Both the position numbers and the translations under genes were made by a program. Positions 48,501 to 59,507 of a DNA stretch of 64,000 bases are shown here, one piece after another. This stretch comes from Lycium barbarum (taxonomy: Eukaryota; Streptophyta; Magnoliopsida; Solanales; Solanaceae), in contig NC_083344.1 of assembly GCF_019175385.1 (NCBI RefSeq), forward strand, positions 57,970,782 to 58,034,781. The letters run 5' to 3'. The notes under the pieces were generated by a model, which had not been told where the DNA came from, searched no databases, and saw only the letters and a list, made by a program, of their open reading frames with translations. Each line of letters starts with the position of its first letter. Within the stretch, counting starts at the first letter, position 1.

Positions 48501-48909
48501 GGGGAGTTGTGCCCTCCAAGTTCTTGCTCTTATTTTTCTCTAAGTGTTGAAGTAGAAATGAGAAAAGATGACTTGGTTTTCATCTTTTAATTGCCCACAA
48601 AATATCTCTTATTTGTCTTTGGCCCACACAATGTGTTGGACCAATTAAAATTGGCCACACAATGTGTGGGACCCCTCTCCTTTACACGGCCACAATGGCA
48701 TCTTGTACAACATTTTTAATTCCAATTTTATGAATTGTGGTCCCAATTTTTCCTAAGTGTTCAATGCCCACAATTTCATATATATAACTTATGTCTCAAA
48801 CTAAAATTAAAGGTCAAAAGTCCCGACGTCAAATCCCGGAATAGTCTTGGCCTTAAATTATCATAGTTAATCCGGGTTGTCCCAATGTATAAAAATACGG
48901 GACGTAACA
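45558..48909 (-). mobile_element. E9 left LTR (3' LTR in element sense, 3352 bp)
   Basis: TGTCACGACCCAGCC to GGGACGTAACA. Contains 28-bp repeats (45786-45870), the conserved hairpin module (about 46192-46268) and a GGCAGCATTTCCCCTGTAAA element near 47283. No gene inside. Confidence 0.93.
45786..45870. repeat. 28-bp tandem repeat (three units) in E9 LTR
   Basis: GCCGGCAAGGCT or GCCGACAAGGCT begins at 45786, 45814 and 45842, each followed by ATCAAA-like spacers; degenerate copies continue to about 45950. The same array is in the right LTR from about 53943. Confidence 0.8.
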
Positions 48910-48923
48910 TCCTCCCCCCCTTA
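48910..48923 (-). other. E9 polypurine tract (complement)
   Basis: TCCTCCCCCCCTTAAG right after the LTR end. Confidence 0.8.
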
Positions 48924-49013
48924 AGAACATTCGTCCTCGAATGTTGGATTAATTATACGGGTCTTATTACAAATTCGGGGGAGTTTCTTTTATAGCCGTC
49001 ACATACAAGCCAT

Positions 49014-51232
49014 TCACAAATCAACATAGTCAAACAAAAAATTTAGATTACCTGAAGGTACTGGAAATAGGTGAGGATACTTTTTCTTCATCTGCTCCTC
49101 AGCTCCCCAGGTCATTTCCTCGCGGTTATCATTCCGCCACAATACCTTAACCGAAGCCACACCTTTATTCCGTAACTTTCTTACCTGACGATCCAATATG
49201 GCTATAGGTTGTTATTCAGAAGATGGCTCCTCGGTGACCTGTATATCATCTGTAGGAAAAATTCTGGAAGGGGTCACCAATACATCTACGAAGCATAGGA
49301 ACATGGGATACCGGATGTACCGCTCCCAAATCAGCTGGCAAATCCAATTCATAGGCCACCTTGCCTATTTTGCGAACAATCTGATAAGGCCCAATATATC
49401 TCGGACTGAGCTTTCCTTCTTGCCAAATCTCATAACGCCTTTCATAGGTGACACTTTCAGAAACACCCAATCGCTAATCTGGAACTCTAACGGTCGACAC
49501 CGTTTATCAACATAAGGTTTCTGTCGACTCGGGGCCGCTAATAGTCGCTCTCGAATCAGTTTCACTTTATCGACTGATTACTGGATCACATCTGGACCAA
49601 TTAACTGAATCTCACCCACGTCAAACCAACCAATCGGAGATCTGCATTTCCTGCCATACAAAGCCTCATTTGGCGTCATCTGAATACTGGAGTGATAACG
49701 AATTTTTTTAATAACAAATCCAATTAGCGACAATGATCGCCCCAACAACCTCTGAAATCAATAACACAGGCCCATAGCATATCTTCCGGTGTCTGAAGAG
49801 CACCCTCGGCCTGTCCGTCGGACTGAGGATGAAATATTGTGCTACGACTCATCTGAGTCTCCAGTCCTTCCTGGGACGATCTTCAGAAGTTAGTCGTAAA
49901 CTGAGCACCTCAGTCGATTATAATAGATATAGGGATCCCGTGCAGTCTTATTATCTCATTAATATACACTCTGTCATAACCCTCAGCCGAAAAAGTAGTC
50001 CTGGCTGGAAGGAAATGGGCTGATTTCGGTAATCTATCAACAATACTCCGAATAGAATCGTATCCGCGTTGAGTGCGCGGTAAGCCTATAATGAAGTTCA
50101 TGCGAATCGTTTCTCATTTCCAAACTGAAATTTCTAGTTCCTGTAGCAATCCGCCGGGCCTTTGATACTCGATCTTGACTTACTGACAATTTGGGCATTG
50201 GCCAACGAACTTTGCAGTGTCCCTTTTTCATACCATCCCATCAGCATAAATATTTAAGATCATGATACATTTTTGGTGGATTCAGAATGAACAGAATGTC
50301 GAACATTTTGTGCCTCGCCCATAATTGGCCATCGCAGCCCTGCAACGCCAGGCGCACATAACCTGCCTCTATATAACGATACCCATCAGGTGAAACCTCG
50401 AACTGGGTCATTTCCTTATCAAGGGTTGTATCTCTGTACTGTACCAACATAGGGCTATCAAATCGGCGCTGTTTTACCTCTTCCATAATCGATTAGTCCG
50501 CAACTTCTCAGACAACATCCCTAATATTTCCAGAATCAACCAAACGGACTCCAAAGTTAGCTAATTGACGAATTTCACGAACCAATCCTTCCTGATCAGA
50601 CTGTACATCAGTCAAACTGCCTATGGACTTGCGGCTGAGTATGTTGGTTACCACATTGGCTTTCTCAGGATGATACAGGATATCGATATTATAATCTTTC
50701 AATAATTCAAGTCACCCTCTCTGTCGCAAAATTAGCTCCTTTCTGCCTAAAGTGTACCGAGGCTCCCATGGCCCATATAAATATCAACGTGGGCCCTTTA
50801 TAAATAATGCCGCCATATCTTTGAAGCACGAGTCACCGCAGCAAATTTTTGATCATGAGTGGGATGATTCCTTTCGTGCGGTCTGAGCTGTTGGGGAGCA
50901 TAGGCTACAACTTGACTATGCGGCACTAATTCATAACCTATCCCAATACCAAAAGCATCATAATAAGTAACATACCCGGCTGGCCTCGCGGGAAGAGCCA
51001 GAACTGGAGCTGAAATTAATTTTTCCTCCCGTACCTGGAAACTGCATTCACAAGTACCGGTTCACTGAAATTCCACGGCCTTCTGAGTTAGCTTCGTTAA
51101 TAGTGCCGTAGAAGAAGCAAAGTCCTTCACAAATTTTTCTGTAATACCTGGCTAATCCCCGAAAACTGTATATCTCGGTCTATGTCGAAGACCTAAGCCA
51201 ACTTTTTTTTTATCGCCTCAATCTTCTGTGTG
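49014..51232 (-). pseudogene. E9 pol remnant: RT end, RNase H, integrase, chromodomain-like tail
   Basis: Minus-strand order from 51232 down: RT/RNase H junction (IDTQKIEAI), RNase H start (YYDAFGIGIG), RNase H end (ILYHPEKANVV, LSRKSIGSL, 50508-50702), integrase zinc region (VKQRRFDSPMLVQYRD), integrase core (FIIGLPRTQRGYDSI, HGIPISIIID, 49910-50101), C-terminal module (GPYQIVRKIGKVAYELDLP, 49246-49470) and tail (VKVLWRNDNREEMTW, YPHLFPVPSGN). The frame is broken many times by stops and indels, so it is much more decayed than E7. Gag, protease and the RT catalytic palm never appear. The stop at 49014 follows LFDYVDL, the tail also found in E2. Confidence 0.88.
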
Positions 51233-53560
51233 TCAATTGTTTCTATTTCTACTGACTTTACTTCACTTTCATCCGCTCCCCCTCTTTTGGGGTTGTGCTT
51301 ATACCGTATCCATGTTTTTCCTTTATAATCTATAACTTGATTACCCTCGTACGAGATCTTAACAAAATTACAAAGTGATGAAATTCCCAATCATTTAGTA
51401 CAATCTTATCTGATAGCTGGCACTCGAATAATTTAATTAATATAGCAATTTATCCTCTAATAACCATATCCTTCCTTCATACCCGTTCCTTATCCGTCGT
51501 TCTATTTTCTCGATAATCGAATTACTTAATATTCGCATGATTCTTCATTCCATGCCACAGGTTTTTCCTTTGCCCTATACTATTACCTTTTAGTTCGCTT
51601 TCGCAAATAATTTCACGCTTTGCCCGTCGACTCTTTTAGAAGCTCTGCTTAGATAGATTTCTTACTTTTCAATTTCCTGGCATTTGATCTCCTTATCTTA
51701 CACTCAACTACTCTCTTTTCCTTCCAAAATATCGTCGTATTAGAATCTTCCATATTCTATACCCGATAAGTACCAATACGCAGTGGGGGAGTTGATCCCA
51801 TTTTCTAAGAGCGAATGAGCCCATACTTATTCATCATTAGAAAGACCTATTCGTAATAATTTGAGTTTAGTCATTCTGTCTTTCTTTATGAATTTTGAGA
51901 ACCTATGGATAAAATATCTCAACCAGTAGCAAAATAAATATCAGTTTATTTCATGACATCTGTACCATATCTTCGCTTTGTCTCATAAATTCTGTTCAGT
52001 TAATGTCTCCCATATATTGCAACGCTGGCTATTAGGGTTCGCCAATCGATCGGCAAAATCATAAATGGGGGTCCTATACATACATATATATATATCACTA
52101 GCATTTCTTTTACAAAGCGTCCTCAATCATCTGTTCAAACTCATTCTAATTCTAGAGATGCGTTGCTTTTTCTCCCTTTTCACCAATCTAATCCGTCTCA
52201 GCCCACGCGACCATTATAAAGTTTCTAATCGTTCCACGTACCCTAATTTTCTTTTAGGTTACTCCAAATTTCCTATTCGTCTCTTATATCTATATTTGCA
52301 AAGATTTTTTTTTTTGTACATTTCCCAGGGGGTCACCCATCCCAGAATTTCTCTGGCCCTGGCACGCTTAACCTTACAACTTTAATGTTTTTAGACGCGT
52401 TAAGGCCAGTATAATTGCATCAATTTCCCCGCACAACCTTTATCACAAAATTTAAGGCAAATCGGGGTCTTACATATTTTCAAAACGTTCTCGTAGCGGG
52501 TCCCACCCCGATCTAGAGAGAATTCTTTTACTTTTCGGACTATATAGTCACCATGTCGCCCCCTGTAAATCCTCAATATTTTTCTCCTCATGCATATACA
52601 TATATAATTTTAAACAGCCCACAGATTTAAGTTTTCTTTTTATTCCACAAATTCCACTTCCAATTAGTCGATGAAGACTGATAAAATACTACTGTAAGGC
52701 ATTCTCCAACCACCAGCGAAAGAACACTAGAATCCGACGAACATCGCGAAATCCTTTAGTACTTAATTCACATAATTACCTCCATATTTATACACATATA
52801 TATACTTCTTTTGAGTCATAAGCTAACCATTTAATCCCCAACTGTCTGTTATACATTTAGTACTCTTCAAATGAACCGAACTTAATCGTTGGACATTTTT
52901 GCCTTTCACATAAGCTTTTCTGAAGCAACATGTGGTTGGAACATATTCTGGTCCGTTTAAATAAATTATGAATTTGCTACTCTTATATGCCTTCTCGAAA
53001 TAAAATTTCCCAATCAAGGATAATGCTTCTTACGAATGGCATGGAGTGTACCTCTTAACTTTAATCGAACATAATAGATTACCCTATCGGTATCAATTTT
53101 CAAGACATACTAAGAACTCATATCTCGATCTCCTTTTTATATTTCTGGAAAAATTTGGGCAGAGGTTCCTCTGTATTTCTTACTATCCCAAAACCTGTAC
53201 ACAGGAAATACCAACCATGCCTCACAGGGCCAACACATATACGTATTTATATATCATATCATGTCATATCATTGCCACACAGGGCTAACAATTGCAAATA
53301 AAAGTATACAGATGTCGAGGCTTACCTCACATGCCCAACTCAAACGGCACCAGTGACATTTTCCTGTTTACTCTTCTTGTCAATCTTCAACTTTATATTT
53401 CCATCATACTTCGAATAGCTTCCCCGACATACATCTTTCGTACCATTTCTTACCTGTGTACGGTATAACTCCCAATATCGTCGGTCACTTTCTTACATCG
53501 ATACTGCTTTCCAGCTGAAATTAAAGGTTAGTCGAAAGAGATTTATTTCCTACGGCTGGC
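51233..53560 (-). mobile_element. E9 internal non-coding filler
   Basis: Matches filler in E8 (GTGTCAATTGTTTC at about 51230 and 56692; the GGCAGAGGTTCCTCTGTATTTC block at 53158) and in E6 (AAAATATCGTCGTATTAG block and 5S-like sequence). No coding motif on either strand. The plus-strand open frame at 52065-52385 is antisense and runs across the 5S-like sequence, so it is not a gene. Confidence 0.75.
52321..52422 (-). ncRNA. 5S rRNA-like sequence inside E9 (degenerate)
   Basis: On the minus strand GTTAAGCGTGC (52362-52372) is followed, at the same 19-nt spacing as in real 5S rRNA, by GATGGGTGACC and CCTGGGAAA (52321-52342). The 5' part (GATGCAATTATACTGGC, then TTAACGCG) still aligns with plant 5S. 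It is more diverged than the E6 copy in the 5' half. On the element strand the sequence just downstream is A-rich, with no T-run that would act as a polymerase III terminator. Confidence 0.7.
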
Positions 53561-53696
53561 TCTATCGCACGATCTATGATTCAAAGAAGGTAACATCCTA
53601 AATGTCCTGTAGCCTCCTGTTTATCGATGTGGTGCACAACACACCGATAAACAAGACTCTACTAGACACGGTCTGTAGACATCCCAAGGACAAACC

Positions 53697-53708
53697 GCTC
53701 TGATACCA
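53697..53708 (-). other. E9 primer-binding site (initiator tRNA-Met)
   Basis: GCTCTGATACCA, four bases from the right LTR at 53713. The leader has GTGCAC at 53632-53637 and CTATCGCACGATCT near 53562. Confidence 0.93.
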
Positions 53709-53712
53709 CTTC

Positions 53713-56393
53713 TGTCACGACCCAGCCCTATGGGCCGCGACTGGTGCCCTACTTGGGCACCCAAACGGACATACAAACTAAATCATCATAACAAAGCTAA
53801 ATACAGATTTCATATTCATCATTTTTAAACAGAGTTGAGAACGAATATTATCTTGCGCGATTGCGTGTACAAAACATTATATCAGAAGCAGAAAATGCGG
53901 CGGAATATACATCGCCGTACATGTGCACATATATCAAAAAGCCGGCAAGGCTACCAAATGTGTCAAAAGCCGACAAGGCTGTCAAATATATCAAAAGCCG
54001 ACAAGGCTATCAAATGGCACAATGGCCAAAACACATATACAAATGCACGCCGACAAGGCTGCCATAAACATATACGAAATGCACGCCGACGAGGCTGCCA
54101 TAACGAATGGAATCATATAAACACATCTATACTGAAGTAGGCACATACACCCACAAATACATCTACAGACCTCTAAACAGACCAAACGAATCATATGGCG
54201 GGACAGGGCCCCGCCGTACCCCACAACGAAAATATACATACATAGCGAACCAAAAGTATACCAAAAGTGTATGCTCTAAAATGAGAAGAGCACTCCAAAC
54301 AGCTGAAAGGGATATCCTAAACTGGGGGATCACCGAACTATGCGTCTGTACCTGCGGGCATGAAACGTAGCCCCCGAAGAAAGGGGGTCAGTTCGGAATT
54401 CGTTAAAACAACTTATTGTGCAACATTTGGAAATCATTTCCTTCAAAGGCATAATAGTTCATATTTCGTCATATCATACATAAGGATGCCAAAGAATATA
54501 TGTAAGGATCATAGCGAACTCGGATTTCGAATTTAGGATTTCCTTAAGGCTAGTAGTCTAGCCTATTGTTAACTAAAGCATGCCAAACGAAAGAAGGGCT
54601 AAGCTTTACATACCTCGTACGCATTCCAAGCTAGCCAATCTAAAGTTAATCCCAACTACGCCTCGGGCTCCCCAAGGTCTACAAATATGCCAATGAACAC
54701 CAAACATTAGCTAAGGGCACTTAAGCCATTCATTCCAAACTAATCATTAAATTCTACGGAAAATTAGGCAGCATTTCCCCTGTAAATAGGCCATCCCGAG
54801 AATTTAATTCGCTCAAAATCAACAACAACAACCACAATAACCAACCTAGTAACATCGATAATCAATTCGAAAGGCAAAACAACATTAATAGCTCTCTTTT
54901 ACACCATTCGACAACTTTCCAAATATTCAATTCAACGGCTTACATTCAAGCCACAATATCGCTCACACATTTAATTATCAACCCAAATCCTTACCACAAT
55001 ATTCAAGGGCATTCTAAACAATTCACATAATATTTCCAACAATCCAACAATTTTCTCCAAAAGTGGCCGAAAACAGCCCCCTAGACCGTGAGCAGCCCCC
55101 TATTTACATTCCTCATTTTCAAGCCATGTTTTGTATCACAATCCACAATATAACGACATAATTTTCATAGATATACGAATTACATCAAACGAACAATAAG
55201 CCTTAGATCAGCCCATACCATCTCAACATAATTCTTGAGTCATTAGGTGCTCAATTCCAACTAGAATTCATAACGACGACAATTAAAACGTTAAGCAATA
55301 TTAATGCGATCTTCGACATATTCTATGACCCACATTCGTCCACACTATACATATACATAGGTTGATGGTTCTCATAAATAAAGATTACATTAAATGCACA
55401 AAGTTCTCCAAATCAGTCTGCAACACTTACTATATCAATTTGGGACATTAAACTCCCATTTCCAACACAAAAGTCATCACAACAACCATTAAAACGCTAA
55501 GCGATGCTAATTCATTCTTGGCCAAACATTTGTGGGCTATACACGGCTACATTACCCACATATATACATGTGTTGATGATTTTTATTATCTTCTCCATCC
55601 TACAACAATCAAATATGCTACAAACAATTAATTCATCAATTTTATCACAACACCCATTTACATAACCACACCCATACACACGACTAGAACACCCATCACA
55701 CAACCCACTTCCAACATGCTATATTTCATGATTTCCATCCATATTAACATACCATAACATGAATAAAATGTTCACAACACATAAAACAAGAGCAAACTTA
55801 CCTTTCTCCTTCAATTGCACAAATGGCTAGGGTTTGCTATTTGACACAACGGATGGTTGGATGACCCAAACAATACTTCCACGCCACTTAGGGACCTCTA
55901 ATTAGTGGGTTAACACCAAGGAAATAATTTTAGAGAAGCTAAAAAAATGGGGTTGGTTTTTCTTGGTGCTAGCCGAGAGCTATGGGGGAGTTGTGCCCTC
56001 CAAGTTCTTGCTCTTCTTTTTCTCTAAGTGTTGAAGTAGAAATGAGAAAAGATGATTTGGTTTTCATCTTTTAATTGCCCACAAAATATCTCTTATTTGT
56101 CTTTGGCCCACACAATGTGTTGGACCAATTAAAATTGGCCACACAATGTGTGGGACCCCTCTCCTTTACACGGCCACAATGGCATCTTGTACAACATTTT
56201 TAATTCCAATTTTATGAATTGTGGTCCCAATTTTTCCTAAGTGTTCAATGCCCACAATTTCATATATATAACTTATGTCTCAAAATAAAATTAAAGGTCA
56301 AAAGTCCCGACTTCAAATCCCGGAATAGTCTTGGCCTTAAATTATCATAGTTAATCCGGGTTGTCCCAATGTATAAAAATACGGGACGTAACA
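53713..56393 (-). mobile_element. E9 right LTR (5' LTR in element sense, 2681 bp, 670-bp deletion)
   Basis: Nearly identical to the left LTR, except that sequence equivalent to 46239-46908 is missing. The junction at 54390-54392 is AGT, which flanks the lost segment in the intact LTR. The loss begins in the conserved hairpin module. Confidence 0.93.
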
Positions 56394-56398
56394 GCTAT

Positions 56399-59202
56399 AT
56401 CATTAGCAAACAACTCTATTGCCAACGATCTTAGCCTCTAATCAAGTATAGCATTGCTATCCTTTATAATATCTCTTAAGTTACTCGTTACCATTCTCTT
56501 GTATTATTCTTTCTTTTTATAAGCACCCACTTTCTAATGTCATATCATTCAAGTTCTTTACAAATGATTCTTAGCACCGTCTCAAATACCATCCTGACTT
56601 CTATCCATTTATTGCTGGCTTTCAGATCTTACTAACTTGTTTCAGGAAGGGATCTCAATTGAAATTTAAGAATCTATATCAAATATATTTTAGTGTCAAT
56701 TGTTTCCATCTTACACCTGCATTTCTCTCACCCGCTTCCCCCATTTAGGGTGTACTTGTACCATTATGTATTTATATTCTGCTCTATGTCCCCATTTCCA
56801 ATCTCAAATTCATCTGATCCTTTTTCCAATTCACTTGGTATACTGTACCATATCCATGTCTTTTCTTTATAATTTGTAACTTTGATTATCCATGTATGAA
56901 ACCTTTATAAAACCACGAAACGATGAGAACCTTTCTATATACAGCACAAAATCTCATCTAATAGTCTGTAATCGAGTAATGCAACTAATGTAGCAACTCA
57001 TCCAAGGCCACATTACACTTACCCCAATCAATTAATTAATTAATTAGTACTTGTAGTCGTTCCAAATTCTCAATTAGGTAGCACTTATATTCTGATGATA
57101 AGTGTCCAAAGTTCTCCTGTAACATTATCTTTATAAATTCACAATACATCGTTTGTTCCTCAACCTACAGTCCCTGTCCTTTAAGGATTTCACTGTTTCC
57201 GAGGTGAAGTCATATACACGCAATACTCATTTATGCCTTATGCTCTCTTACCCTTGTTGTGCACCTAGTACCGACTTGTAACTTACTCAAAATCACATTG
57301 GGTTCATCTTAATAACAGTCTTATCTTATTACCTTGTCATCGTACTACACCTTTAAGTTCATAGCTATATATTTCCCTTTCGTTCTATACTCGTACTCAA
57401 TTAATTACGTCTCTCTTGGGTGCTTCCGTTAGAATTCCCTTACCATTTCTCCAGTCTATGTCCATATTTATTCTGTGCACGTGGAATCTTATGCTACCTC
57501 TATGTCCTTTGGAAACATTACTTCTGCACAACCCCTTTCTCATTTTCAAAACGTATTCTGTTCATTCCTGTTTGCTCTTATCATACTAGTCATTTTCTGG
57601 CACTCATTCTACCTCGTTACTCATCTTTCTATAGTTTGGTCTTTCATAATTCCGTCACTTATATTACTCATGTTCTCGGCTATTCATGTCATAACCTGTT
57701 ACTACACTGTTATCTCTCTCTCTTCTTATTTCCTTCCTTCAATTAACTCCTTCTTTTCTTGCGCTCGCTTTCGTTTTCGTTATCACATAATCTTTATTCT
57801 GAACTTTCCCTATAGAACTTTATAAGTCTTTCTTATTCGTTCTATACCTTGCATTTCCATTTCACATTTGCCTTTATACTTTAGTCACATAGATCATGTC
57901 ATATCTTTTAGTCACTTCCTCACTAGGCTTTACTCATTTTCATAAAAATCCTTATTATATTCACATAATATCCTGTTCGTAATCAATCCTATAGTGTAAC
58001 ACTTCTTAACCTTATTCACAATTCTTACTATATTTTAATTACACTCTGCGAGGTCGGCATACTTAACCTTTTACCCTTTCTGATCAATCTTATCCTTAAT
58101 ACCTCACAAGCTGTCTTATCAATACATTCATATTCGTCACGATTCTTCCTCCTCTGCACTCTTGTCTCAATCATACTATTACTTCTTTTAACTATAAACT
58201 CGTCGTAATTTATCCCTGCTTATCAGTTCAGTCGATACCTTAATATAACACTCTATTAAGACTTGCTAGCCCTTCCTAAATCATCTCTTAGTATCACAAG
58301 CCCTTGCAAATTATCCTAGCATTTCTTTTTACCATATCGATATCGACTTCATAATTACTATTACTATCAATTCAATAGTTAACTTTATTTCTTGAAGTTA
58401 GCCATACTTGCAACTTAGTCAAATCCTATCATTATTGTTGATACGATCTTTCAATACATATTACGAACTTATATCTCATTCCCTTTTTATTTCTAGGAAA
58501 ATTTTGGCAGAGTTTCCTCTGTATTTCTTACTATCCCAAAACCTGCACGCAGGAAATACCAACAATGCCTCACAGGGCCAACATATATATATATATACAT
58601 ATATCATATCATAGCCACACAGGGCTCCCAATATCAACAACCGTATGAAAATGTTGAACTTACCTCGTATGTCTAACTAAAACTGTACCTGTTATACTTT
58701 CCCTTTCAATCTTTCACTGCAGGTTTCAACCATACCTGTAACATTCATACCATATCTGGCATATACCCTGCTTACCTATCATTTTACTGATTCCTTCAGC
58801 TTCTTCTGTTCATACTTTATAACTGAACTTATCATCAATATATATACATTCAATTCATTTTCTTACTATACTTACAATTACTTACCTTGATGATGACTAG
58901 TTCGCCATTCTGTATATACAAATTCTGATAACGTTACCTCTATAAAATATTAGCCTCTGTAACTCCCAGTATCATTATTTACCATCTCTTGTCGACACCA
59001 CTCTCCTGCTAAAATCACAGGCCAGTATATAAGGGATGCCATTTCCTATCTCTTGGCTCTATCGCACGGTACTAAGATATGAAAAAAAAAAGAGTAACCA
59101 TCCTAAATGCCCTGTAGCCTCCTGTTTATAAATGTGGCGCACAACACACCATAAATAAGACTCTACTAGACACGACTTTGCAGACAACCCCTAGGACGAA
59201 CT
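56399..59202 (-). mobile_element. E8 internal region, third piece (non-coding filler and leader)
   Basis: Continues the E8 filler after the right GCTAT copy. Homologous to E4 filler (8440-10528) over its right two thirds and to E9 filler near 56692-56900. No gag or pol motif. A plus-strand open frame at 57420-57746 resembles the one at 8753-9127, but both are antisense to the element and differ by indels, so they look like conserved DNA and not protein. The leader carries the degenerate motif CTATCGCACGGT near 59059. Confidence 0.7.
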
Positions 59203-59214
59203 GCTTTGATATCA
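59203..59214 (-). other. E8 primer-binding site (two mismatches)
   Basis: GCTTTGATATCA compared with GCTCTGATACCA; both changes are C to T, as expected from decay of methylated cytosines. Confidence 0.7.
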
Positions 59215-59217
59215 CTT

Positions 59218-59507
59218 TGTCACACCCCAATTCTAACAGGGTATGATGGGCACCCACCTCTTACTTAAAGCTGAGCGAACCCGCTGGCATTCACATAATG
59301 AAACTGGACATATAGTAAAGTACTTTCAGTCAAACCATAGAAATTTGCGAACGATAGTTAATAAATCAAAAATCGAATAAGTCAAATTGACATATCGGCC
59401 TACATGGTCGCTTTACTCAACACATGACATCTCAACATACTAACCACAAGACCCTATCTGCAAAGTCTCTAAGAGTAAACACTTGAATCATATGAATCGG
59501 GACAGGG
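59218..59507 (-). mobile_element. E8 right LTR, first part
   Basis: Starts TGTCACACCCCAATTC after the primer-binding site. Interrupted at 59507 by E10; continues at 62066. Confidence 0.75.

Larger units (their letters stand above)
45558..56393 (-). mobile_element. E9: recombinant element, decayed pol plus non-coding filler
   Basis: Flanked by an exact 5-bp target-site duplication, GCTAT (45553-45557 and 56394-56398). In plus coordinates: left LTR 45558-48909, polypurine tract complement, pol remnant on the minus strand (49014-51232), non-coding filler with a 5S-like sequence (51233-53560), leader, primer-binding site 53697-53708, right LTR 53713-56393. Gag, protease and the RT palm are absent. 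The right LTR has lost 670 bp. Confidence 0.93.
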
